From the NCBI GenBank assembly GCA_018260445.1, contig JAGLBE010000010.1:1-40606 (forward strand): a stretch of 40,606 bases of DNA, given 5' to 3'. Position 1 is the first letter of the stretch. Each line of letters opens with the position of its first letter. Positions 27,090 through 36,568 of this stretch are shown one piece after another. The translations under genes and the position numbers were made by a program. The notes beneath the pieces are model-generated. The model made no database searches, was not told the origin of the DNA, and saw only the letters and a list, made by a program, of their open reading frames with translations. This DNA is from Psychrobacter sp. Its GTDB lineage: Bacteria > Pseudomonadota > Gammaproteobacteria > Pseudomonadales > Moraxellaceae.

Positions 27090-27926
27090 ATGTTGTTAAA
27101 GGACAAGCGGTTTGTGGTCACAGGTATTGCGAGCAAGTTATCTATCGCATGGGCGATTGCCGAAGCGCTACATCGAGAAGGGGCGTCGCTGATTTTGACT
27201 TATCCGAATGAGAAGATGAAAAAAAGGGTCGAAAAAGCGGCTGAAGCGTTTGCGGCAGAGAGGATATTACCCTGCGACGTGGCTTCAGATGACGACATTG
27301 ATGCTTGTTTCGCAAAAGTGGCGGCGCATTGGCCAGACGGTATTGACGGGGTTATCCATGCGATTGGGTTTGCGCCTATCGAGCAGCTTAATGGGGATTT
27401 TACCGAGGTCACTACTAGAGAAGGTAGCGCCATTGCCCACGATATATCCAGCTACAGCTTTGTGGCGCTGGCCAAAGCGTCACGTCATTTGCTAGCGATG
27501 CGTCAAGGGTCGCTATTAACGCTCACGTATCAGGGTAGCACGGCCGTTTTGCCAAATTACAATGTGATGGGCATGGCAAAAGCCAGCTTAGAGGCTTCGG
27601 TGCGTTATCTTGCCGCATCGCTTGGCGGCGAGGGTATTAGGGTGAATGCGATATCTGCTGGCCCTATTCGCACGCTTGCCGCCAGTGGCATCAAGTCGTT
27701 TCGTAGGATGCTTGATATCAATGCCAAAATCGCCCCGTTACAACGTAATGTGAGCCAAATAGAGGTGGGTAATGCGGCGGTATTTTTATTGTCGCCGTGG
27801 GCATCGGGCATCACCGGCGAGATATTGTTTGTGGATGCTGGTTTTAATACTGTGGCGATTAGTGAGCAGCTATTATCCATTGCTGCAGATAACAACGATA
27901 ACAACGATAGCTGCCGTGGTGACTGA
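27090..27926 (+). CDS. fabI: Enoyl-[acyl-carrier-protein] reductase (NADH)
   Basis: 278 residues, against 262 in E. coli. It performs the last reduction of each fatty acid elongation cycle and is the usual triclosan target. The N-terminus [20 protein letters not shown] matches FabI. The active-site Tyr147 is in TLTYQGS, and the Tyr157-x6-Lys164 pair is in [27 protein letters not shown] (90-96) carries the Gly that in E. coli confers triclosan resistance when mutated, here unaltered. [18 protein letters not shown] follows. The C-terminal extension (about 15 residues, Asp/Asn-rich) is beyond the family core. The ATG at 27090 follows GGAG at a slightly long spacing. Single gene. Confidence 0.98.
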   Translation: MLLKDKRFVVTGIASKLSIAWAIAEALHREGASLILTYPNEKMKKRVEKAAEAFAAERILPCDVASDDDIDACFAKVAAHWPDGIDGVIHAIGFAPIEQLNGDFTEVTTREGSAIAHDISSYSFVALAKASRHLLAMRQGSLLTLTYQGSTAVLPNYNVMGMAKASLEASVRYLAASLGGEGIRVNAISAGPIRTLAASGIKSFRRMLDINAKIAPLQRNVSQIEVGNAAVFLLSPWASGITGEILFVDAGFNTVAISEQLLSIAADNNDNNDSCRGD

Positions 27927-28023
27927 TTGAGTCGTGCTTAAAAGGTTTAGTAAACGCTAAAAAGTGTTACATCAGTTGAGGTAACGCCTTGATCGTCTGT
28001 TAAAAATGGTCAATCTATGCAAA

Positions 28024-28067
28024 TACCTTTTGCAATCGTTTTGCCATCGTACCTTTTGCAATCGTTT
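28024..28067. repeat. 18-bp direct repeat between fabI and the small acidic gene
   Basis: TACCTTTTGCAATCGTTT at 28024-28041 and, identical, at 28050-28067 (26-bp period). It lies at the 3' end of the convergent pair. Confidence 0.85.
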
Positions 28068-28073
28068 ATGGCT

Positions 28074-28262
28074 CTAATCTTCAGCCTTATCATTTAATGC
28101 GTCGTCATCTAAAGCTTTGTCATCATGGTCTTCATGTTCGTGCAAACCTTGCATCATGTCTAAAGCAGAATCGTCCGTGCGTTGTTGGTGCTCTTTAGCA
28201 AGCCCATCCTGATTGATGTCGTGAGGTGCCATTTTTGTAGTGGGGTCTTTTTTATTGCTCAT
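28074..28262 (-). CDS. Small acidic hypothetical protein
   Basis: 62 residues with no recognised domain. The ATG at 28262 has AAGGAG six bases upstream, which is the main reason to accept it. The protein is rich in Asp, Glu, His and Lys (LHEHEDHDDKALDDDALND), with no membrane segment and no Cys, and is probably disordered. It sits between convergent fabI and the downstream end of roxA on the same strand. Function unknown; a His/Asp-rich tail could bind metal, but that is a guess. Confidence 0.65.
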   Translation of the reverse strand: MSNKKDPTTKMAPHDINQDGLAKEHQQRTDDSALDMMQGLHEHEDHDDKALDDDALNDKAED

Positions 28263-28380
28263 GTTAAGCTCCTTGATTATCAGCGTCTTAATTGGTTCGA
28301 TAACAATTAGTTTGGCAAATTTACGTTATGAATTCTATAGTTAAGTTGTAAGCACCGTCAATGAAATGTGTTTGTAACAT

Positions 28381-29610
28381 TTACTCGGTCATAATATAGT
28401 CACTGTCGTCTTGCAAACCACAGTCATCTAACCATACCCAGCCGTTCTCTAGCCAAGTCATAACGGTTTCTAAGGGCAACTGTTCACCTAAGCTTAGTTG
28501 TTGTCCCGATAGGGCCTCACCATCGGCCAATCGCTTCAGCAAACTCGCCTCGTCGTCACTGATGTCGTCTAAGCGTTGCCCATTGGCATAAAGCGTTAAT
28601 CTGCCGTCGATGTCGCTATAAATAAGCCGGCTATTATAATCAGCTTTAATCATAGCACCTTGGTCGATGGCGTCTTGCAATTCGTCAAGGGTGACGGTCT
28701 CCTCTGGCGTCAGCAAATCATATTGACGCTTGCTCACCACTTCACACACCGCTTGACCAATAAGCGCATCACCTTGTGGCGATTGCAGCATCGCCAATAA
28801 TTGCGCTTTTATTTGCTGAGCGCTTGCCGCCTCAAGCTTGCCAGCAGGTTGCAAAGGTTGCTCAAGCAACAAGGGTTTAAAAAAGCGAGGTTCGGCAGTG
28901 GCGATATCCACCAAACTGTCTAAAACCTGCATCACATTAGGCCGACGAAACCCGAACGAAAAGGTTAAGCAGTCATCCTCGGCCACGCCATAATGGGCAA
29001 GTTTGGGCGGCACATACAACACATCGCCCGGCGCCAGCACCTCGTCAAAAATAATGTCGCCCATATCGTCAAACAGGCGCAGCGGCTGGTTTGGCAGAAA
29101 TTCGGTAGTCTCATCACCATATTTGCCTAGCTGCCAACGCCGTGCGCCGTATCCTTGCGCCAAAAACACATCATATTCGTCATAATGTTTGCCCACCGAG
29201 CCACCTTTAGGCGCAAATGAGACCATGATGTCATCACGTTGCCACTGCGGGATAAACCCAAACGCTTGCCAAAGTTGCCCAAGCTCAGGCGACCATTGCT
29301 CCAAATTTTGCACCAGCACTGTCCATTGCTTGGGCAAATTTGCAAAGCTCGCTTGCTGTAATGGGCTTTGCTGTACCTGCCACTGGTACTGTACCTGCCA
29401 TTGGTACTGTACCGGCTTGGTTTGCGTAATCGGGGTTTGGGTAATCAAACGGGCTGTGGCTTCCTCATCCTGTGCCAACCCTAGGATATCCTCTGGTTCA
29501 AACATCCCCACAAGCTGCGGCAAACCGCCACGAATCAGTAACGGTTTTTTTTGCCAATAGTCTGCCAAAAATTCCTCGGGGCTTATCTCTTCTGGTAAAC
29601 AGTAGCGCAC
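28381..29610 (-). CDS. roxA: Ribosomal protein uL16 arginine hydroxylase-like (RoxA/YcfD family)
   Basis: 409 residues, against 373 in E. coli YcfD. JmjC-type iron/2-oxoglutarate oxygenase that hydroxylates an Arg of ribosomal protein uL16 in E. coli. The N-terminus has FLADYWQKKPLLIRGG. The metal ligands are His142 and Asp144 in GKHYDEYDVFLAQG and His206 in LYVPPKLAHYG. FGFRRPN follows the core, and a winged-helix-like C-terminal domain completes it. An in-frame 18-bp duplication around residues 68-79 (YQWQVQYQWQVQ) is visible where E. coli has a single WQV strand. The start codon is GTG (29610), with GGGAG eight bases upstream. E. coli also has mnmA, purB and ycfD in one region, as here. 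Confidence 0.92.
   Translation of the reverse strand: MRYCLPEEISPEEFLADYWQKKPLLIRGGLPQLVGMFEPEDILGLAQDEEATARLITQTPITQTKPVQYQWQVQYQWQVQQSPLQQASFANLPKQWTVLVQNLEQWSPELGQLWQAFGFIPQWQRDDIMVSFAPKGGSVGKHYDEYDVFLAQGYGARRWQLGKYGDETTEFLPNQPLRLFDDMGDIIFDEVLAPGDVLYVPPKLAHYGVAEDDCLTFSFGFRRPNVMQVLDSLVDIATAEPRFFKPLLLEQPLQPAGKLEAASAQQIKAQLLAMLQSPQGDALIGQAVCEVVSKRQYDLLTPEETVTLDELQDAIDQGAMIKADYNSRLIYSDIDGRLTLYANGQRLDDISDDEASLLKRLADGEALSGQQLSLGEQLPLETVMTWLENGWVWLDDCGLQDDSDYIMTE
29371..29413 (-). repeat. 18-bp in-frame tandem duplication in roxA
   Basis: CTGTACCTGCCACTGGTA (29371-29388) and CTGTACCTGCCATTGGTA (29389-29406), then seven bases of a third copy. The units differ by one base and repeat the peptide QYQWQV. 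Confidence 0.9.
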
Positions 29611-29694
29611 AATGTCACTCCCTTAGTCTTAAAAGGGCTATTATACCCTGCAAGATACCCTGTAGGGCTATACAAGATACTATTGACTACGTCG

Positions 29695-29764
29695 CCTATG
29701 TTAGCCTATGTTAGGCTATGTTAGCCAGTGTTAGCCAGTGTTAGCCTATGTTAGCCCGTGCCAG
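29695..29764. repeat. 10-bp tandem repeat, about 7 units
   Basis: CCTATGTTAG at 29695 and 29705, GCTATGTTAG at 29715, CCAGTGTTAG at 29725 and 29735, CCTATGTTAG at 29745, and a worn unit CCCGTGCCAG at 29755. It lies between the glycosyltransferase stop and the roxA start, about 85 bp upstream of the GTG, so it may overlap the roxA promoter. Confidence 0.92.
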
Positions 29765-29801
29765 TCTATATGAGCTTAGCCGCTTGTCTACCAGCTCGAG
29801 A

Positions 29802-30704
29802 TTAGCGCTTGGCTAAATTATCTTGATGTTGACGGTCTTTTGTATAATGACCAAACTCATAAGGAATTTTTTGGTTACGAATCTCCCCAATAAATAGCCG
29901 ATGCAAATTGGCGTGCAAGTATTTATGAGCGGTTTTCAAAAAGCCATCTTGTTTAAGGCGACGCGGATCAAACGAGAAGGACATAGGTAGCATCCGAAAG
30001 CGAGTAAACTTTGTTGCACGATTCACATAGTCGCAGTCTTCACATAAAGTGATCGTGGTATCAAAGCCACCCAAGGCTTGATGCAGGGTTTTGGTCGAAA
30101 AAATGCAGGCACCAATAGCGGTTGGAAAAATAAATTGGCTGATAAAAATCCCCGCATTAAAAATTTTGTAGCCTATGACAAAGTGTTTGGACAGCCCTTC
30201 GGCCGATAAATACACCCCCGCCACATCTAACTGCTGCTCGCTTAAGGCGCCAGTTGCCTCTGCTAAAAAGTCTGGCGGTAGGCGCACATCGGCGTCCAAA
30301 AAAAGTAGGCGCTCATAACCGGCCAGTTGCGCACCGGTATTGCGCCCTAAGCACACCCCACGCTCGGTCATACGATGAACCGTTAAGCGTGGCAAACGCT
30401 GGCTAAAACGCTCGGCAATTGCACAAGTGTCGTCCTCACTATTTGAATCAACAACAATCACTTCAAAGTCTTGCTGCGTTTGTTCACACAAGTCATTGAG
30501 TAGCCGTGCAATGCGCTGCGCCTCATTTAATGTGATGATCACAATACTGATAGGAGTGATGCGGTTAATAGGACTAAATCGATGCATGGGACTTGTGCGA
30601 CTTAAGCGTTTAATGCCGGGGATTCGCTTGATGGGATTAAACGGTTTAATGGGGCTAATGCGTTGAATGGGACTAAAGCGTTTAATGCGTAAAATGGGTG
30701 ACAT
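29802..30704 (-). CDS. Family 2 glycosyltransferase with repetitive basic N-terminus
   Basis: 300 residues. The GT-A fold starts at ISIVIITLNEAQRIARLL (about 52-69), with the nucleotide-sugar motif VIVVDSNSEDDT and the DxD-type LFLDADVRLPPDF. LCEDCDYVNRA is the likely catalytic-base region. A hydrophobic segment (FNAGIFISQFIFPTAIGACIF) may attach it to the inner membrane. The first about 50 residues consist of diverged hexapeptides of the form SPIxRI (SPILRI, SPIQRI, SPIKPF, NPIKRI, SPINRI), giving a strongly basic tail. The ATG at 30704 has AGGGG upstream, so the tail is probably translated. The sugar and acceptor are unknown, and no other envelope-sugar genes are adjacent. Confidence 0.85.
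   Translation of the reverse strand: MSPILRIKRFSPIQRISPIKPFNPIKRIPGIKRLSRTSPMHRFSPINRITPISIVIITLNEAQRIARLLNDLCEQTQQDFEVIVVDSNSEDDTCAIAERFSQRLPRLTVHRMTERGVCLGRNTGAQLAGYERLLFLDADVRLPPDFLAEATGALSEQQLDVAGVYLSAEGLSKHFVIGYKIFNAGIFISQFIFPTAIGACIFSTKTLHQALGGFDTTITLCEDCDYVNRATKFTRFRMLPMSFSFDPRRLKQDGFLKTAHKYLHANLHRLFIGEIRNQKIPYEFGHYTKDRQHQDNLAKR
30555..30704 (-). repeat. Diverged 18-bp tandem repeat at the glycosyltransferase 5' end
   Basis: On the plus strand successive units read ATTAAACGGTTTAATGGG, GCTAATGCGTTGAATGGG and ACTAAAGCGTTTAATGCG, with further worn copies toward 30555. The 18-bp period keeps the frame and encodes the SPIxRI hexapeptides. Confidence 0.8.
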
Positions 30705-30861
30705 GGTATGCCCCTACGTGAGCGATTAGCCTAAATAGTTGCCTATAAAGAGCATAATAGACAATGATTGGCTTTATCTTACCGTCTAATTGTTGCGGTT
30801 TGGTTATATACTCGGGGCAGCAAGTGGGTTTAAGCAAATAGTTACAAATATTTATGGCGGG

Positions 30862-31509
30862 TTAATCTTTAATAGCGGTTTGATGAGGCGGCACCCGATA
30901 GAGCAAACCACCTATAACGCCGCCCAATAGCGCCAATGCCATATCGTGATGGGCATCCCAAATATCGCCTTGTTGACCGTTATAGGCCTCTGCATCCTCT
31001 GCAGACAGGGTCATGGCAATACCCCATTCAAACAGCTCGTACAAAGCGCTACTGGCTAAGTTAAACCCTAATACTAAACAGATAAGCTGCCCTGGACGAC
31101 TGTGGCTAAACGTTGCCCGAAAGTAGTCCCGCATCATCGCAAATAGCAGCAGCCCGTAGCTAAAATGTACCAGTCGGTCATACATATTGCGCTGCCAGCC
31201 CATCACCTCGTTTAAAGAAAATCCCAATATCGCCTGCGTCCAGTCGTTATAGGGCACATACGAATACAAATAACGCGCGCCTAAAATATGGATGAGTAAA
31301 AACAGGGTGGCCATAGCAAAAGATTTTGCTGTTACGTTTAGATGGCGATAGCACCACAACATCACCCCCATAAAAATTACGGTACCTATTTGATGTAACA
31401 GGTAGCTTGACCAATCAAGCGGATGAATACTGGCAAGTAGCATTGTTAGCAGTATTATCGCAACGCAAGCGATGACGGTTGTATTTAAAGGCTGCAAAGA
31501 ATTACTCAT
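30862..31509 (-). CDS. DUF2238 (YjdF-like) membrane protein
   Basis: 215 residues, six or so membrane helices. Family landmarks are MYDRLVHFSYGLLL, SSALYELFEWGIAM and GQQGDIWDAHHDMALALLGG, the last being the conserved Gly-Asp-x-Trp-Asp-x-x-x-Asp motif of DUF2238. The conserved charged residues face the membrane region, but no activity is known for the family. It is downstream of purB on the same strand, with a terminator-like hairpin between, so it is likely transcribed separately. Confidence 0.88.
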   Translation of the reverse strand: MSNSLQPLNTTVIACVAIILLTMLLASIHPLDWSSYLLHQIGTVIFMGVMLWCYRHLNVTAKSFAMATLFLLIHILGARYLYSYVPYNDWTQAILGFSLNEVMGWQRNMYDRLVHFSYGLLLFAMMRDYFRATFSHSRPGQLICLVLGFNLASSALYELFEWGIAMTLSAEDAEAYNGQQGDIWDAHHDMALALLGGVIGGLLYRVPPHQTAIKD

Positions 31510-31581
31510 AGGCGTTTATCTGCTTGGCGTTTGTTTTGAAAATTGGTATTAGATACCTTCTTCTACTTTTTTAAACACAAT

Positions 31582-31650
31582 AAAAAAGGCCTTACCTTGA
31601 CCAGTATCGTCCTTTTAAGCGACCATATACTGGGTTTGAATAAGACCTTG
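31582..31650 (-). terminator. Probable intrinsic terminator of purB
   Basis: Long imperfect hairpin: CCAGTAT (31601-31607) pairs with ATACTGG (31627-31633). Flanking AAGGCCTTACC and its partner (about 31586-31597 with 31638-31650) extend the stem. On the minus strand it runs into six T residues (A-run at 31582-31587). Confidence 0.65.
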
Positions 31651-31694
31651 ATAAAGGATGAAACGAGGTTAACTAACAGCGCTGCTTAACCGAG

Positions 31695-33113
<1,419 letters not shown>

Positions 33114-33296
33114 TTAGTAAAATTACAGGCTTAAAAGGTTGTAGGTTATAGGGCACGCCCAGGGCACCGTTAATGTAACAATGCTCAAATGCAAAGATAT
33201 CAGTTTCAGGCTGCCGATGATGCGGAATCATGAAGCTTGCATGGTTTTTCTTTTTTTATGTTTTCGGGTAATGACAATGACAATGACCATGACACA

Positions 33297-34496
33297 TCAT
33301 GACTGCATCGTCTCAATAACGCCGCCGCCCAAACACACCGCATCGACATAAAACACAACCGATTGTCCCGGGGTAATCGCCCGCTGCGGCTGGTCAAACA
33401 CTACCTTGACTTTACTGCCGTCATCGGGGTCGACCCATACGCTGCAAGCTTGGTCAGGCTGGCGATAACGCGCTTTGGCGCTGCAGCGCAAACCTGAGTC
33501 ACAAAACAGCGCTTTGGGAGCAAGCCCTGCTACCCAATCAAGCTTATAGGCGGTCAAATTTTGGCTCATCATCATTGGGTGCTCGTGCCCTTGCCCCACA
33601 ATCAGCTTATTGTTGGCTAAATCCTTCGCCAGCACAAACCAGGGTTCCTCGGGTCGGTCTTTCACCCCGCCAATACCAATACCGCCCCGTTGCCCGAGGG
33701 TATAAAACATGAGGCCATCGTGGCGACCAATCACCACCCCATCATCGGTCACAATATCGCCCGCTTTTGCTGGCAAATATTGCCCCAAAAAATCCTTAAA
33801 CCGGCGCTCACCAATAAAGCAAATCCCCGTCGAATCTTTCTTTTTTGCCGTCGCCAAGTCATGTGCTGCTGCTATTTTACGCACCTCGGGCTTCTCTAAC
33901 TCACCAACGGGAAATAACGTTTTGGCAATCTTATCGCCACCCACCGCATGCAGAAAATAACTCTGGTCTTTATTATTATCCAGCCCTCGCAGCAATTGCG
34001 CCACTGCTATACCCTCGTTATTCTTATAGCCGACACTACGCCGAGTATAATGCCCCGTAGCGATATAATCGGCTCCCAGCCCAAATTTGGGGTCAGAGGC
34101 ATAATCCAAAAACGCCTTAAACTTAATCTCTTTATTACACAAAATATCTGGGTTTGGGGTACGCCCCACTTGATATTCTGCCAAAAAATGCTCAAATACC
34201 CCATCCCAATATTCCATCGCAAAATTGGCAGTGTGCAGCGCTATACCCAGCTTATCGCACACCGCTTGCGCATCTTTTAAATCTTCCATCGCCGTGCAGT
34301 ATTCGGTCCCGTCATCCTCTTCCCAATTTTTCATAAACAAGCCTTGCACCATAAACCCTGCTTGTTGCAGCAACACCGCCGCCACCGACGAATCGACACC
34401 GCCCGACATCCCCACAATCACACGGGTTTGGCTAGGGTGCGCGATATCATTGATGGATAACACCGGCAAATCAGGAATATCAGGGTATGCAGTCAT
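33297..34496 (-). CDS. mnmA: tRNA-specific 2-thiouridylase MnmA
   Basis: 399 residues, against 368 in E. coli. It thiolates U34 of tRNAs for Lys, Glu and Gln. The PP-loop GMSGGVDSS is at 29-37. The two catalytic cysteines are in [12 protein letters not shown] (C120) and [13 protein letters not shown] (C226). The D-x-x-Y-C-T region and [14 protein letters not shown] fit the family. About 22 residues precede the usual start ([13 protein letters not shown]), with an ATG at 34496. It is divergent from ispF across 55 bp. Confidence 0.98.
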   Translation of the reverse strand: MTAYPDIPDLPVLSINDIAHPSQTRVIVGMSGGVDSSVAAVLLQQAGFMVQGLFMKNWEEDDGTEYCTAMEDLKDAQAVCDKLGIALHTANFAMEYWDGVFEHFLAEYQVGRTPNPDILCNKEIKFKAFLDYASDPKFGLGADYIATGHYTRRSVGYKNNEGIAVAQLLRGLDNNKDQSYFLHAVGGDKIAKTLFPVGELEKPEVRKIAAAHDLATAKKKDSTGICFIGERRFKDFLGQYLPAKAGDIVTDDGVVIGRHDGLMFYTLGQRGGIGIGGVKDRPEEPWFVLAKDLANNKLIVGQGHEHPMMMSQNLTAYKLDWVAGLAPKALFCDSGLRCSAKARYRQPDQACSVWVDPDDGSKVKVVFDQPQRAITPGQSVVFYVDAVCLGGGVIETMQS

Positions 34497-34551
34497 AAGG
34501 CCTTAAAACTATGCTAAAATTTGCGCAGATTATACCATTGATGGAGCCATA

Positions 34552-35043
34552 ATGATAAGAATTGGACAAGGTATTGACGTGCACGCCTTTCACAACAACG
34601 GCAAAGATACGCAATACGTCACCCTAGCTGGTGTACACATTGAGCATCCCCTAAGCTTATTGGCGCACTCGGATGGCGATGTGGTATTGCATGCCTTAGC
34701 CGATGCCTTGCTGGGTGCACTGGCTTTGGGGGATATCGGCCAGCACTTTCCCGATACCGATGCCGCTTATGCAGGAGCGGATTCTCGCGTATTGCTCAAG
34801 CAGGTGTATGGCTTAATACAAGATAGAGGCTATAGACTGATTAATGCCGACATTACCGTAATGTGCGAGCGCCCGAAACTTGCCCCGCACAACCAAAACA
34901 TGCGTCAAAACATCGCTGACGACTTAGAGACAGCTATTGAAAACATTAGCATCAAAGCCACCACCACCGAAAAGCTAGGGTTTACGGGCAGGCAAGAGGG
35001 CATTATGGCGAGTGCCGTGGTGTTATTGGGGAAAGAGGGGTAG
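34552..35043 (+). CDS. ispF: 2-C-methyl-D-erythritol 2,4-cyclodiphosphate synthase
   Basis: 163 residues, against 159 in E. coli. MEP-pathway enzyme making the cyclic diphosphate precursor of isoprenoids. Metal ligands are in [11 protein letters not shown] (D9, H11) and [11 protein letters not shown] (H47). [11 protein letters not shown] and the C-terminal [17 protein letters not shown] complete the signature. The ATG at 34552 follows GGAG. ispD, its usual partner, is not adjacent. Confidence 0.98.
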   Translation: MIRIGQGIDVHAFHNNGKDTQYVTLAGVHIEHPLSLLAHSDGDVVLHALADALLGALALGDIGQHFPDTDAAYAGADSRVLLKQVYGLIQDRGYRLINADITVMCERPKLAPHNQNMRQNIADDLETAIENISIKATTTEKLGFTGRQEGIMASAVVLLGKEG

Positions 35044-35395
35044 GGGATTTAGATAGAGTAGCAATGTAGGGTACTTAGACTTAGTCTTAGTAATGTAGGG
35101 TGCGCCCCGCGCACCAAATATATTGAAGCATTCAAATGGTGCGCGGGGCGCACCCTACGCCTATTGGCAAGCTATTTAATGTAGTTCTTTTTGCTCTTTT
35201 GGTGCGCGGGCCCACCCTAAGCCTTTGACAGCAGGGCGACACCCTACGCCAGCCACAACCCTTGCAATCCACATTAACACCCCCATAACTCAACTAACCT
35301 AAAATTCTGCTATACTTTGACCCATTAACGCCGGTAACCCCCTTTTAAACCCTAACAAACAACTTTCTAAGAAAATTACCGATTAAGGACTTCCC
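35044..35395. other. 352-bp gap ispF-grxD with REP-like repeats
   Basis: No gene. It contains a perfect 22-bp inverted repeat (35095-35158), worn fragments of the same motif at about 35063-35072, 35200-35220 and 35240-35251, and the AT-rich leader of grxD. Confidence 0.7.
35095..35158. repeat. GC-rich 22-bp perfect inverted repeat (REP/MITE-like)
   Basis: The left arm (35095-35116) starts GTAGGGTGCGCC and ends GCGCACCA. The right arm (35137-35158) is its exact reverse complement. The 20-base AT-rich spacer itself contains TTGAA/TTCAA. The arms are far richer in G+C than the surroundings. The sequence resembles dispersed GTAGGGTGCGC-type palindromes seen in many bacterial genomes; the assignment is from memory. 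Confidence 0.9.
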
Positions 35396-35743
35396 ATGAC
35401 CGACCAAAACAACCAGCCAGCCACCGACATCGAAACCCTCATTCGCAGCCAAATTGCCGACAACAAAGTGATTTTGTATATGAAAGGCTCACCGCAGTTT
35501 CCGCAGTGTGGGTTTTCCGCCAAAGCGATTGAAGTATTGACTCAAATTGGCCGTCCGTTTGCCTATGTCAACATCCTAGAAAACCCAGAAATCCGCGCTA
35601 CCTTGCCAAAAATTGCCAATTGGCCAACGTTTCCGCAATTGTGGGTCAATGGTGAATTGATGGGCGGGTCGGATATCATTTTAGAGATGTATCAATCCGG
35701 CGAGCTTAAACCCTTGGTTGAAGCACATAGCCCAGCGGCATAA
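35396..35743 (+). CDS. grxD: Monothiol glutaredoxin, Grx4 type
   Basis: 115 residues, the size of E. coli GrxD. The CGFS motif (38-41, PQFPQCGFSAKAIEVL) defines the monothiol class, which binds a [2Fe-2S] cluster with glutathione and delivers or stores Fe-S clusters. The GSPQFPQ, NWPTFPQLWVNGELMGGSDI and EMYQSGEL segments give the thioredoxin fold. The ATG at 35396 has AAGGA seven bases upstream. A strong terminator follows. Confidence 0.98.
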   Translation: MTDQNNQPATDIETLIRSQIADNKVILYMKGSPQFPQCGFSAKAIEVLTQIGRPFAYVNILENPEIRATLPKIANWPTFPQLWVNGELMGGSDIILEMYQSGELKPLVEAHSPAA

Positions 35744-35784
35744 ATAAACCCTGATTTGCCCGATTAAGTATCGTTCAGATAAGC

Positions 35785-35817
35785 AAAAGCCTTTGTATTC
35801 ATGACAAAGGCTTTTTT
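35785..35817 (+). terminator. Intrinsic terminator of grxD
   Basis: AAGCCTTTGT (35787-35796) pairs with ACAAAGGCTT (35804-35813), followed by a T-run (35812-35817). Confidence 0.93.
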
Positions 35818-35957
35818 GTCTTTTATTGGTAAGCATAACTTATGAATGGATAAGGTTTAGCAAGGATGGGTTTATAAATAATTTTTCATCGCCATATAGA
35901 TTTGATAGCAGCATAGTCGCATACTGACCTCATAACCTAAGAATAGGAAACAGAATA

Positions 35958-36548
35958 ATGACCACAGCAAATCAGTTAGCAGAAGACCAATTACTACAAG
36001 ACCAATTACTACAAGACCAATTACCCCAAGACCAGTTACTTGAAGACCAGTCACCACAAGACCAGCTATTGGAAAAAAAATTAATCGAGAAAAAACAAAA
36101 TATCCAGCAGCAAGCTGAAAAGATTATTGCCATTGCGGACAATGAGGACAACTCGGCGTTAAAATGTATCCACCTATTAAGCGTGGCAGGCGGTGCAACG
36201 TCAGAGGCCTTTAAAGCCATTGAGCAGCGCATTGTCGCCGACCAAGACAATTACGGGGCCTATCATCTGGCCTTAATTGCCCAATCCACCCCCGATTTGC
36301 CCATCGATGCCCGTCAGTTAATCGACATGGTGGTTGCCAAGGGCGATAATCAGCAACTGTTATCCTTGCTCAAAAATTTGCCATTGCCGCCTGTCGATGC
36401 GATTAAACAACGCATTATAGCCAGCGAGGATGGCGCAGCGCTTGCCGAAATGACTGCCTATTTACAAGCCAATCCAGACGGTTATGGCAGTAATATTATG
36501 CTAGGTAGCGGTCAAAAAGACCGTATCGTGCCATTAAGTGAAAGATAA
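35958..36548 (+). CDS. Hypothetical protein with DQLLQ pentapeptide repeats
   Basis: 196 residues; I do not recognise the family. Residues 10-39 are six pentapeptides (DQLLQ, DQLLQ, DQLPQ, DQLLE, DQSPQ, DQLLE). A charged helix follows (KKLIEKKQNIQQQAEKIIAIAD), then an all-helical body with Leu/Ala-rich segments (ALKCIHLLSVAGG, AFKAIEQRIVADQDNYGAYHLALIAQ, DAIKQRIIASEDGAALAEMTAYLQANP). These could be tetratricopeptide or HEAT-like helices. No signal peptide or membrane segment. AGGAAA lies upstream of the ATG at 35958. The gene ends 20 bp from convergent creC. Codon use and tail (DRIVPLSER) look like a real soluble protein. Confidence 0.75.
   Translation: MTTANQLAEDQLLQDQLLQDQLPQDQLLEDQSPQDQLLEKKLIEKKQNIQQQAEKIIAIADNEDNSALKCIHLLSVAGGATSEAFKAIEQRIVADQDNYGAYHLALIAQSTPDLPIDARQLIDMVVAKGDNQQLLSLLKNLPLPPVDAIKQRIIASEDGAALAEMTAYLQANPDGYGSNIMLGSGQKDRIVPLSER
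35985..36074 (+). repeat. 15-bp tandem repeat, 6 units, in frame
   Basis: Units begin at 35985, 36000, 36015, 36030, 36045 and 36060. The first two are identical (GACCAATTACTACAA), and the others drift progressively (GACCAGTTACTTGAA, GACCAGCTATTGGAA). The gradient suggests recent copying at the 5' side. Confidence 0.93.
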
Positions 36549-36568
36549 TAAGATGCAGATGCAGCATA

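Noticed and set aside
29695-29764. CRISPR-like array
   Set aside because: Units are 10 bp and contiguous with no spacers, and there are no cas genes. It is a simple tandem repeat.
33206-33397. Minus-strand frame overlapping the mnmA end, as a remnant of hflD
   Set aside because: The predicted peptide shows no HflD features and is mostly the mnmA sequence in another frame.
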